Virus record (IMG/VR): IMGVR_UViG_3300044971_002313 | Span: 1-27,471 of that record | Length of the DNA stretch: 27,471 bases | Source of the DNA: a virus | Strand: one strand, 5' to 3' | Part shown: piece after piece, positions 18,313 through 27,471 of the stretch | How the letters are laid out: each line of letters starts with the position of its first letter | How positions within the stretch are numbered: position 1 is the first letter of the stretch | The notes under the pieces: model-generated | The model's input: only the letters and a program-made list of their open reading frames with translations | What the model was told of the DNA's origin: nothing | Databases searched by the model: none | Translations under genes and position numbers: made by a program

Positions 18313-21300
18313 ATGAAAACCTATTTTTTAGCTTTAATTAATACAGACTTCACAGTGAGTCGGAAACAAATGGGTTTCCGACTCATTTGATCTGTATTCA
18401 AATAGGTTTTATACAAACTACTCTACTTATAGAAATATTTATGGAAATAATTTATTAGACGACTATACCTTTACGGGAAATACAGTAATTTCGGGAGCAA
18501 CTCCAAGTATAGTTGGATCATCAACAGTAACTGATTTTGGTGAAATAATTAATGATCAAGATTTTGGCGAATATTTTGTTTTTGATTTTAACGAACAAGA
18601 CGGATCATATTACTTTTATGATTTACTTCAAAGCGCAACCCCTTATCGTGTATTAACTTCTGCATCTAGCTTAAACTTGCCAAGGTTTGTTGATACTAGA
18701 TCAGCAATTAATATACTTGGTTTTAAGCATTCTTTTACCAACTTGCCAGGATTAGAAGATCCACAATTTTCTGTTAAAATATTTACTTCAGATAAAGACA
18801 CTACTTCTGAAACAGAATGGAAACAAGTAGCTTATACGGATAGTAAAAATAATATTTTATTCCTTAGATCGTCAGAAAGGTACGCAAAGTTCGAGCTTGA
18901 TTTTGAAGTAAGTTCAGATATATCTTCTGCAAACTTTTTATTGTTGGTTCAGATTGAAATTAATGAACCATCAATTCCTAATATATCTGAACATTCTAGA
19001 AATGTATTGTCTAGATTTCCTACTTGGACAAAAATGTATACAGACTCTTTGGAAAGAGAAGTATCAGAAACTGCAACTCCAATTAGCCAAGCTGGAAAAA
19101 TAGTAAGTTCTATTTTTCGTGATGATTTAGATGAAATTGATAGACTAGTTGATTCTATAGAGCTAGAGTCATACATATCAAGTGCTGACATTAGAGAGCT
19201 TGCTTGGATCTACATATCAACTCCTGTAGATCCAGGATTTGTTGAAGTAAGAGGTGATGGAATTCAGCTTGGCAGACTATCTTCTTATGAAGATTTAATA
19301 AAGTCATTGCCAACTGATTATTCTTTCTACTACGATTTCTTGTCAAGAAGCTTGTATACGTTAAGGCCTTTTGATGAAATAAAGACTGATCAAAAAATTG
19401 TAGATCAAATAGTTGTACAAAACTATAACTCTTTTGATGAATTTGGATTAAGAGTAGGTCTTACTAGACTTTATCTAGAATCAAATGATAATTTTAAAAA
19501 AAGAATATTAGACGTATATTTAAATCCTCCGTCGGTTAGCAAGCTTGGTTTGCAAAAAACTCTTAGACGTGAGCTGGATATATGGAGAGCTTATGGAGCA
19601 ACTCCTGATTCTAATTATGTTGGAGCAACTCCAGAAATAATTGAAATATTAAATTTACAAAAGTCAACTCCATATTTTGATCTTAGCGGAAATCCACTTC
19701 CAACTATGTTTTCTTTTGTGGAAGAATTAAACGATAGATTTGCTGTTAACGTCGGATATGCAAAGTGGAGAGAATCCTATTGGGATTATGCCGGTGCTAA
19801 ACAAGAAGGTGTTTCTAGCATTCCTCAAATATCTGATGTTAATAATATAAATCAAGAGTATTATCAGACAGGTGTCGGAGATTTCGACGATGCAAAAGTT
19901 ATTTTAGAAACACTTGATAGACAGACTGCAGATAAATATTTTACTTTTAACGTAAAAGGAATAAAATCTGACGAAATAGAATATGCCAATGAACCAATTA
20001 GTATATATTATGATTCATATGTTTCATATTATGAAAAGTATTACGATCATGGTACAGCAACTCTTAATTATATTATAAATCTTAGACTTAGGCCTCATGG
20101 AAGAATGACCTCTGCTAGAACATACTCAGCTTTATTAGTTGATAAGCCAAAAAACATTTATGCCCCGAATTCAAGTTCATCTCCAGAATATATTATAAGA
20201 AATATATTTACTCCCACAAACTATTCAGATCCAACTATTAGATTTACAGATAATTCAACTCCATATTATAATATTATAAATCCATCAGCTACACAAAGTT
20301 ACGCAATAAACCAAATCCCTGCAGCCTATGTAGAGTCAGCGACTATAACCTATAGCGCTTTTGTGGATAACAATAATAGTACTGGAAATTATGGCTGGAT
20401 TAGATTAGAAGGATCAACTCCAAATAATTATATTACCAGTTCTAACACTAGAGTAATTAAAAATACAGCAACACCAACATATCAAGATCTTACTTTAAAA
20501 TTAGCATCTAATATATATAACGACCCTAAGAGCCGCTTAGTCGTTACAACAAAAGTTAGATCTAGCGCAGTTAACCAAAAACTAAACGAGAGTCCAATAT
20601 TTGCTGAAAAAAATAATATAGTAATCAATCCTTCTGATATAAAATCTAAGTTTGTTTTGCCAGTAGCATCTACTCCAGAATACATTTATATTGAAAATGT
20701 TGTTGTTGACAAATATGATGTAAACCATTCTACTGCACCATACTCAAATTACGGTGGAGTTTCTCATAATAGGCAAACAGATAATTATGAGCTTATACCA
20801 TCATCGCCAAATATTATAATAAGTATTTTAAATCCAGATTTTGCAACACCACATTTGCATGACAGTTATATAGGCGTAACTGGTGGCTCTACTTATAATT
20901 ACTACTTTAAATCAATTAAGTGGCCATATCAAGCTAATCCAGAAAAAATAATGATAGCTTCTGCAGATGGTGCACACTATCCTCTTGAGTATAAGGTGTG
21001 GGAAAATTTTGAATCTAGTTATAATTCAACAATCAATTATAAAATTTCAAATAATGGCGTACTTTTGTCTACTCCAAACGATGGAATTGAAGATTTAAAT
21101 AATCAGCAAAACAATTTAATTGGCACTTTTGATTTCACAAGAAGCCAATTAGGTTTATCAGCCTATGAGCAAGATCCTAACCTAATTATTAAGTCAATAG
21201 AAGTAATAAATAATGACAACGAAACTATTGTTTGGCAAGAAAATTCTTATGATGAACTTGGAAATATAAATCTTAATTATTTAGATAATCAAGATAACAA

Positions 21301-23005
21301 GTATAAAATGAAGTCAATTCAATTCAACGCTAAGTATGATGTAGAAGCAGAAAGATATTTAATTCCTTCACTAAGATCTGGATGGTATTATTATCAAAGC
21401 TCTCCAAACTATGGAGCTACACAGGGATATATCTACGCTGAGCCAAAGTCATATACTTCCAGTCTTGATTATAACTTTAGTATTGGAGAGACCGCTAAAG
21501 CTGGATCGCCAATAGTTGTTAACGTTATTTCTAACGGATCAACGGCAGAATATTATCAGGTTTCCTTTTATGAAGAAGCAACTCCAAGCAATCTTTCTTA
21601 TTATAATTTTGAATATATAATAGCAACCAATCCATATTCAATTTTCTTGGCATATAAAGATGTTTTTGATGTATCAATATACGACACATACACTGGAGAA
21701 TATGTCACAACAAATGAAAGCTCTTCAACAAATGAAATAAACTTATTTTCTATTCCAGAACAAACCCCATTTGTTATAGATAGGGAATATAAGGTAACTT
21801 ATAGAGTAAGAAATGTATTTAATGTAGATAATTTTGTTTATAATAATTTAACAGAACAATATGAAACTAATATTACTCTTCTTTCAACTCCAAACAGTAA
21901 CTATACTACTAGTGTTACTTATGAATCTTCTTTATATGATAAAGATTTTGAAATAAATAATGTTTATTTAAATCCAGTATACAATCCAATTTCGGAAGGA
22001 TATTTATACCTTTCTCACGATAGCTATGATGCTCAGTCAGCTGATTTATATGTGTCTCCAAAAGAAATATTGGATGATCAAATAGATTTTTCAGTAATAT
22101 CAATCCTTTCAAAAGATCAAAATGGTAATCCAAAGCCAAACCAAACCTTTGAAATATCTGGACAGAACATTTCTGCTACTCCACAGTATGTTACAACTAA
22201 TAGTGACGGTCTAGGTAAGGCAATTATACGAAACTCAGGATCTAGTATTTCAAAAACAGAATTAAGAAGTATCTATATTAATGGTGTACAAAACGGAAGT
22301 ATTAATGCTGACGAGAACAGTGACTCATATGGCATATCAGCTACCGCTAACTATTACGTTAAGCCCGCTAATGTTGCACACACGTCTTTGTATGCAGATC
22401 CAGATAAGAAAATTATTACAGCTGATGGCAAAGAAGTTTTAAATATAATTGGAGAAACCACTTCCAATTCCACAGTCTATTGGAGAAAGGCTAGAAGCGT
22501 TTATTCTGCTTTGGCAATGGGCTATTCAGCAAGTTCAGCTACTCCTGGCCAGTCTGTGAGCTCCGGCTATGTTGTGTCTGATCAATATGGAAAGTTTAAG
22601 ATTGGTCCATTTATTGTTCAAAATGACGCAACTCCAGGCTATTGGTTTACAGTAGTTGATACCGAGTCTAATTCATCTATATCAACAAATCCTATTACTA
22701 TATCAGGAGACATAGTTTATTGGTACGAGAAGTACGATTCAGTACAGTCAGATAATCAAGAGTCAGTTTATATACCTACGTCAAATGAGTCTTCTGAATA
22801 TGAATCTTACAGAGAAGATCTTAAATTTAAAGTTGATAGTATTACTGGATCAGAATATTATGATTCCGAAGCGGCAACACCTTGGAATATGCCACGCTGG
22901 TATCCAATAGATAGGTTCACCCAATATCAATTAGGATATTTTGGCAGTACTCCAAACACTATAAATAATTTAGATAATCTTCATAAAGATTTTGAAGAGG
23001 AATAA
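18313..23005 (+). CDS. Large tail/baseplate protein with Ig-like domains, 1563 codons, one CGG +1 shift at codon 17
   Basis: From ATG 18313 the frame would stop at TGA 18388 after 25 residues. A +1 shift at CGG 18361 (codon 17) opens a frame to TAA 23003-23005. The new frame has a stop at 18356 and no ATG or GTG before TTG 18677, so an upstream start plus shift explains it best. AGGA at 18294-18297 is 15 bases from the ATG, a long spacing. Residues about 220-440 contain helical stretches (FKKRILDVYLNPPSVSKLG) that recall baseplate proteins behind J. From about 1257 there is a bacterial Ig-like (Big-type) domain (LSKDQNGNPKPNQTFEISG, then TTNSDGLGKA), followed by a second beta domain. Tripeptides Ala/Ser-Thr-Pro occur about 20 times. 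It may be a baseplate-to-fibre connector or adhesin. Function is inferred from domains and position. Confidence 0.8.
18316..18410 (+). promoter_or_regulatory. Three-tier nested hairpin at the start of the large tail gene, enclosing recoding site 7
   Basis: Three perfect inverted pairs are nested: AAAACCTATTT (18316-18326) with AAATAGGTTTT (18400-18410), AATACAGA (18340-18347) with TCTGTATT (18391-18398), and TGAGTCGGAAAC (18356-18367) with GTTTCCGACTCA (18374-18385), closing a six-base loop. The outer arm begins directly after the ATG at 18313. The CGG of site 7 is in the apical 12-bp stem. It may slow the ribosome at the shift site or limit initiation. A transcription attenuator is possible, but no U-run follows the last arm. 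Confidence 0.75.
18361..18364 (+). other. Recoding site 7: in-frame CGGA, +1 shift, codon 17 of the large tail gene
   Basis: The frame reads ACA GTG AGT CGG AAA and would end at TGA 18388. The next frame opens only after TGA 18356, so the shift lies in about 18359-18390, and this is the only in-frame CGG there. After CGGA it reads AAC AAA TGG GTT TCC GAC and continues open for 4.6 kb. Confidence 0.9.
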
Positions 23006-23006
23006 A

Positions 23007-26000
23007 ATGAGAATATTTGAGAATAAAACAGATAACAAAAAAGAAAATGCAATTAAAAAAGGAACAGTAGTTCCAAAAGGTGCAGTAAATCTTGGATGGT
23101 ATTCTTCTGACGAAATAAGTCCAGCAAATTCTCTTAGTGTTGTGGACTTTTCTCAGAATATTCCTGAAGCAACCGTTCCAGCATCTTTGGTGGAGACAGA
23201 TTCTATAATGTATGCAGATGAGTTTGGGGTATTAAGATACGCTCAGTCGGATCCATATAGGTCACAGTTAAAGCATTCTCCGATTCTTCCTAGCGCAGAA
23301 GTTTCAATCAGTGACAAAGTTTTAGATTTATCTTCTCAAGATGGATTAAACTTTACTACATCAATAGATAATCTTTCTACAAAAATATTTGCTCATAGCT
23401 ACTACGTAAGTAATCATTTTATAATACAAAATAATGACTTTCCTGTGTTTACTAAAATAATTTCATCTTTACCAGTTGAAAATCCAGATTCTTTAAATAT
23501 AAAAGTTGTGGATCAAAATGGTATCAAATATCAAAATGAAAATGGTGAAGAAAGATACAAGATTATACTAGAAAAGTACTTGCCAAACGGTGGAAATATT
23601 TTAGCAAGCACTTCTTTTTATAGAATAATAGTTCTTTTAGAAGATATTAATCCCAGTAATTTAAGTTTAGTGTATGATAAATACGAAATAACTTCAGATA
23701 GCCTTCCAAAGAATCAATTCTTAGGATATAAAGAAACTATTAATTCTGTTAACTTATACGAACAAGTACAAGAAGAAGCAGAAGTAGTAGATTTTTCTTC
23801 TGAAGATAAAAGAGTTTATGCAGTTCAGATGTTTTCTCATAAAGAAAATAATCTATTAAAACATAAAAACGATGAGCCAGGCTGGAAAGCTTATGTTCCA
23901 AGAAAAGCTTTCCAAGACCCAAGAACTTTCCAATCTTTTAACTGGAGAGTAGTTGCAAAAATTAATTACGACTATGGACTTATACAGGGAAGAACTTCAC
24001 CAATTGTAAGAGCAGCTGTAATTAAAAGATCATCTGAATCAAGAACGCAATATCCATATGTATTCAGTAATTTAGAGCAATTTAATATTAATAGCCAAAG
24101 ACTAATAATGCAAAACCCTGCATCACCTAATGTTACAGATAAAAATTTAGCTTCTTACTGGGAAGTATCTTTATTAGATCCTAACATACAAAATTATAAC
24201 TATGATATTTTATTTTGGTGCCCAACATCTGCAATCCTACAAGAAGAGTATATAGCTATAAGAAGATTGTTATCTAACGGTACTTCGGTATTTATAGACT
24301 GCTCAAACCTAGACATATCGTCCAGTTCTTCATCTGGATTGTCTCTTTTTGGTGTTAATTATTCTGCACAAAATAGATCGTCAGGTCTATTGAAGTTAAG
24401 TTCTTCATACTCAAACGGAAAAACAACCTTTAATGGCTGGAATATGCCAGAGTATTCACATTCAACAGGTAATGAAACATACGGTATATTTGGTATTAGA
24501 AAAAGTTTAATTAATTCTCAGTTATCTCAAATAAAATCATTTAGTAATAGTTCTGATTGGACTAATGCAGAAAGCTCCACCATTGCGTACTTGCAAGATG
24601 GAAGTAGCTATTATTCAGTTATATTTAAAAAGAATTATATATCAGATCAGAACACCAACTCTTCCACAACACAAATGCCCCAAGGTGTTTATTTTTGCTC
24701 AAATGCAATAGGCACATATCTAAACGATTCTTATGTTAATTCTGTGATAGGAACCTCCGTTGCTAACACAGGCGATAGAAATGGTTTAACTTTTTCATCT
24801 TCTTCAATTAACTCAATTACCGAAGGTCCGGCAAAACTTTTCTATAATATTGTTTTAGAAAGTATAAAAAACAAAAATATATCATCAACATCTGTTCAGT
24901 CACAATCTTCTATTCTATGGAGCGTTTCTCCATGGAGAACTTCTTGGACAATTAATGGAAGAAAAATAAATAATAAAATAAATATATTAACAGATAAAGA
25001 AAAACAAGACTATAATTTTTCTGAAAAAACAGAAATAACAACAGACGCAAATGCGCAGGCGGCTTCAACTAAATTTTGCAGACAGATATCTTCATCACTA
25101 GCAAATGTATTTGATTTAGATTTTGGCCAAAACTCTTCTATAAACTCTTCTATAGTTAATAGAGACTATTCAAACGTTACATTCTATATTGAATGTACAA
25201 ATCCTAATGTAGAGTTTTTAAATTTTGGATCTTTAGGAAATGATCAATACTTTTATTCAAACAATAGATCTCCTTATTCAGTTTATAAACTTTCTACAGC
25301 AGCAAAAAATCAAATGCAGCTAGCAAGAACTGTAGGAATCGACGCCCACTCAAAAGTTAATTCGGCTGAAATTGATTTTTCTCTTGTTCATTATCCATAC
25401 ATTTTGGTAGATGAATCAGAATATACTTCACTGATAAGTGATAATAAAAAAATACCATCAAGGTATTTAGGTGATACTCAGCTTGTAAAAAATTATGATT
25501 TTTCTTTAAAAAATGAATTTTCTGTAACAAAAGTAACAGAGACAACTTCAACATACTCTGTTAGTTGGGAAGCTCCATTCTCTGTAAAAATGCAGGGAAC
25601 TGGAGTAGTAAAAAATGCAATAGTTAGAAACGAAAACAGAACAGCAAGAATAGAGAGAAGTATATCTGATGTAGCAGAAAATTATTTGACTATATCAAAT
25701 GTTAATTCTCCATTTAATAAAATGAAATATTCTTCAAAAATCTTTTCAAGAACAGACATCCTTGCTATTGATCAAGACTCGACTATTGTAACACAGAATA
25801 ACTTTCATTACACAGACGACATTCCTAGATCAAAAAGAACGCTAGGATATAAAGTTAAATACCTTACCGATTCTAATGACAACAATACTGAAACAATGAC
25901 CTATAGTGCCAGTAAGTTTACTGCATTTGAAAGTTCTTTTATAGACCCAACTTCTCTTGAAGCTCTTGAGAACGGTCATGGAAAATGGACAATAGGAGTA

Positions 26001-27471
26001 AAAGATAACGTCTCTGACACTAAGGTGTCTTTGTACAATTTAGCTCAACATTTCATTAGATATATAGCCAGTTCTCTAAGCGGTCTATATAATCCAGAAA
26101 AGTTTGGAGACCTATATGATGGTGATGTATTAAATACATTCCTTAGCAAGATATGGCCAGCTGGAACATTTTCTGGAATAAATTCACCTATGACTGGACT
26201 AAGAATGTTTGCCACAAGATACGCTAGTACTTATGCTAGTAAAATTTTTATACTTAATTCTAGTATAGATGCAGCAACATCAGGGTCGCCGTCTTCTAAT
26301 AATTCGCAAAGATATATAGGGATTAAAAACAACTATGTAAGATATATTCAATATACATTAAATTGTCAAGCATCAAACATAGGCCTTACAAAAAAACTTG
26401 CAATAGATGGGGAATATGGACCTAAAGTTTCATCAGCAGTTTTATTATTTCAAAGAAAAAAATCTGTTAGTTTTTTTGATGGGGTAGTAGACTCTGAAAC
26501 TAAATCTGTATTAGCTCATTTTTGGTTAGATTTGAAAATTAATAATCCAGATCAACTTCAGCAATTAATAAATGAAGCACCAGATGATGAAGTAAAAGAA
26601 TACATATATTCTGCAATTGCATTCTCGGATATATCATCTGTTGGCAATTCAGAGTACAGAAGAATTAGTTTTACTGGAACAAAAGGATCGTCATACATTA
26701 ATGATTATATAATTGTAAAAGTTCCAGATGGTACACAAACGCTTCACGGTTTTTATTTTGTTTCTGGACAATGGAAAACAAAAGTAAAACACGTTTATTT
26801 ATATGATAAAGATCTTGTTTCTGGGGGAAAACATGTAATTCCAAACTATGGAAGAACATCAATTAAACCATTTTCCAATAGGCCGATTAATGTCACAGTA
26901 CCAGAAAACGATGCTTACTACATTGATATAGCAGAGCGAAAAGGAATTAAGTATGTGATGCTTGAACTAGTAGGTGAAAAGATTAACGAACATGGACCCT
27001 ATGCAGAGGGATTTTCTATTGGCGATATTATATTTGACGTTACAGTAAATGAAACTGTGCAAGTTTTTGAAGACGAACAGGGGGCAGTTTCGGGATACGC
27101 AGAAGGTAAAATAAAAGGAACTGCTACAATAGATGCAAATGGATACTCTGTAGTCGATTTAAATAGGCCATTGAATCTAGTTGCTAATACTGCATCCAGT
27201 AGCACTTTGACTATAAGCGAGATATCTTTTAATAATATATACGTAGATGCAGAAGATTTAGTACATCTACAGACTGATAGATATGTGAATCCAAACTATA
27301 ATTCAACTACGCCATTTTATTTTTATCAAAATGGAACGCAAAATAATTCCCTTATTACTTACTCATTAAATAATCAAAATCTTAATTTTTCATTACAGCC
27401 GGTAAATACAGGAAATATTACGATATCTCAAGTTCCAACTATAACATCAGCACAAAAAACAAATATTTCAC
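23007..27471 (+). CDS. Large tail fibre-like protein with peptidoglycan-binding repeat (cut by the right edge)
   Basis: The frame from ATG 23007 is open to the end of the window, 1488 codons with no stop. GAGG at 22997-23000 is a suitable ribosome site, and the start is 1 base after the previous stop. Around residues 399-660 is a segment beginning YDILFWCPTS and continuing IRRLLSNGTSVFIDCSN, which resembles the alternating strand-helix layout of glutamine-amidotransferase-like folds; I give this low weight. At about 1114-1172 there is a peptidoglycan-binding (PG_binding_1-like) repeat (LAIDGEYGPKVSSAVLLFQR, then FFDGVVDSETKSVL). The rest is Ser/Asn/Tyr-rich and beta-like, as in adhesins. It probably contacts the host envelope. 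Fifteen CGG triplets were found, none in frame, so it reads through without shift. Confidence 0.82.
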   Translation, partial: MRIFENKTDNKKENAIKKGTVVPKGAVNLGWYSSDEISPANSLSVVDFSQNIPEATVPASLVETDSIMYADEFGVLRYAQSDPYRSQLKHSPILPSAEVSISDKVLDLSSQDGLNFTTSIDNLSTKIFAHSYYVSNHFIIQNNDFPVFTKIISSLPVENPDSLNIKVVDQNGIKYQNENGEERYKIILEKYLPNGGNILASTSFYRIIVLLEDINPSNLSLVYDKYEITSDSLPKNQFLGYKETINSVNLYEQVQEEAEVVDFSSEDKRVYAVQMFSHKENNLLKHKNDEPGWKAYVPRKAFQDPRTFQSFNWRVVAKINYDYGLIQGRTSPIVRAAVIKRSSESRTQYPYVFSNLEQFNINSQRLIMQNPASPNVTDKNLASYWEVSLLDPNIQNYNYDILFWCPTSAILQEEYIAIRRLLSNGTSVFIDCSNLDISSSSSSGLSLFGVNYSAQNRSSGLLKLSSSYSNGKTTFNGWNMPEYSHSTGNETYGIFGIRKSLINSQLSQIKSFSNSSDWTNAESSTIAYLQDGSSYYSVIFKKNYISDQNTNSSTTQMPQGVYFCSNAIGTYLNDSYVNSVIGTSVANTGDRNGLTFSSSSINSITEGPAKLFYNIVLESIKNKNISSTSVQSQSSILWSVSPWRTSWTINGRKINNKINILTDKEKQDYNFSEKTEITTDANAQAASTKFCRQISSSLANVFDLDFGQNSSINSSIVNRDYSNVTFYIECTNPNVEFLNFGSLGNDQYFYSNNRSPYSVYKLSTAAKNQMQLARTVGIDAHSKVNSAEIDFSLVHYPYILVDESEYTSLISDNKKIPSRYLGDTQLVKNYDFSLKNEFSVTKVTETTSTYSVSWEAPFSVKMQGTGVVKNAIVRNENRTARIERSISDVAENYLTISNVNSPFNKMKYSSKIFSRTDILAIDQDSTIVTQNNFHYTDDIPRSKRTLGYKVKYLTDSNDNNTETMTYSASKFTAFESSFIDPTSLEALENGHGKWTIGVKDNVSDTKVSLYNLAQHFIRYIASSLSGLYNPEKFGDLYDGDVLNTFLSKIWPAGTFSGINSPMTGLRMFATRYASTYASKIFILNSSIDAATSGSPSSNNSQRYIGIKNNYVRYIQYTLNCQASNIGLTKKLAIDGEYGPKVSSAVLLFQRKKSVSFFDGVVDSETKSVLAHFWLDLKINNPDQLQQLINEAPDDEVKEYIYSAIAFSDISSVGNSEYRRISFTGTKGSSYINDYIIVKVPDGTQTLHGFYFVSGQWKTKVKHVYLYDKDLVSGGKHVIPNYGRTSIKPFSNRPINVTVPENDAYYIDIAERKGIKYVMLELVGEKINEHGPYAEGFSIGDIIFDVTVNETVQVFEDEQGAVSGYAEGKIKGTATIDANGYSVVDLNRPLNLVANTASSSTLTISEISFNNIYVDAEDLVHLQTDRYVNPNYNSTTPFYFYQNGTQNNSLITYSLNNQNLNFSLQPVNTGNITISQVPTITSAQKTNIS

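Noticed and set aside
18316-18410. The nested hairpin as a plain transcription terminator between two genes
   Set aside because: It starts inside the coding region right after the ATG, has no terminal T-run after the last arm, and the downstream frame has no ATG or GTG start of its own for over 300 bases.

Overview
The window is a continuous + strand block of late structural genes from an AT-rich tailed phage or prophage. A gp25-like wedge protein, a baseplate J-like protein, an OB-fold spike protein and a very large hub-like protein indicate a contractile (myovirus-type) tail. A tail-associated lysin with M15-peptidase and lytic-transglycosylase motifs, plus a peptidoglycan-binding repeat in the last gene, suggest a host with an accessible peptidoglycan wall. 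I cannot name the host. I see no tRNA, CRISPR, IS element or reverse-strand gene.

Layout: the 3' part of an unidentified gene (2-811); a small Ser/Lys-rich protein (820-1272); a giant hub-like protein with a C-terminal SNase-like domain (1276-12128); a tail lysin (12131-14411); a spike OB protein (14423-14788); a spike-associated protein (14790-15473); a gp25-like wedge (15476-15850); baseplate J (15865-17034); a metallophosphoesterase (17045-18295); a large tail protein with Ig-like domains (18313-23005); and the first 1488 codons of another large tail protein (23007 to the right edge). Genes are separated by 1-17 bases, so this looks like one operon.

The main discovery is that CGG does not behave as an ordinary triplet here. 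Read conventionally, three genes look broken by seven frameshifts: five in the hub gene, one in the lysin and one in the large tail gene. Each break is a +1 shift, and each lies in a short overlap of open frames that holds a CGG in the upstream frame (1336, 1472, 1500, 2737, 3149, 13793, 18361). Skipping one base at each CGG restores open frames of 3615, 759 and 1563 codons. I checked every CGG on the + strand by eye. About 100 are out of frame and harmless, seven are in frame, and all seven need the shift. No gene has an in-frame CGG without a shift, and no shift lacks a CGG. CGT, CGC and CGA occur in frame as normal arginine triplets. The simplest reading is that CGGN is a natural four-base codon in this genome, or that the C is skipped and GGN is read as glycine. 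This would probably need an unusual tRNA encoded outside the window.

Placement may be functional. Five sites lie in the first 17% of the giant gene, one is at codon 17 of the large tail gene inside a nested hairpin, and one separates the two halves of the transglycosylase active site. Without the shift the cell would make 25-residue peptides from the hub and large tail genes and a half-lysin. The assembly of the tail would then depend on the recoding machinery.
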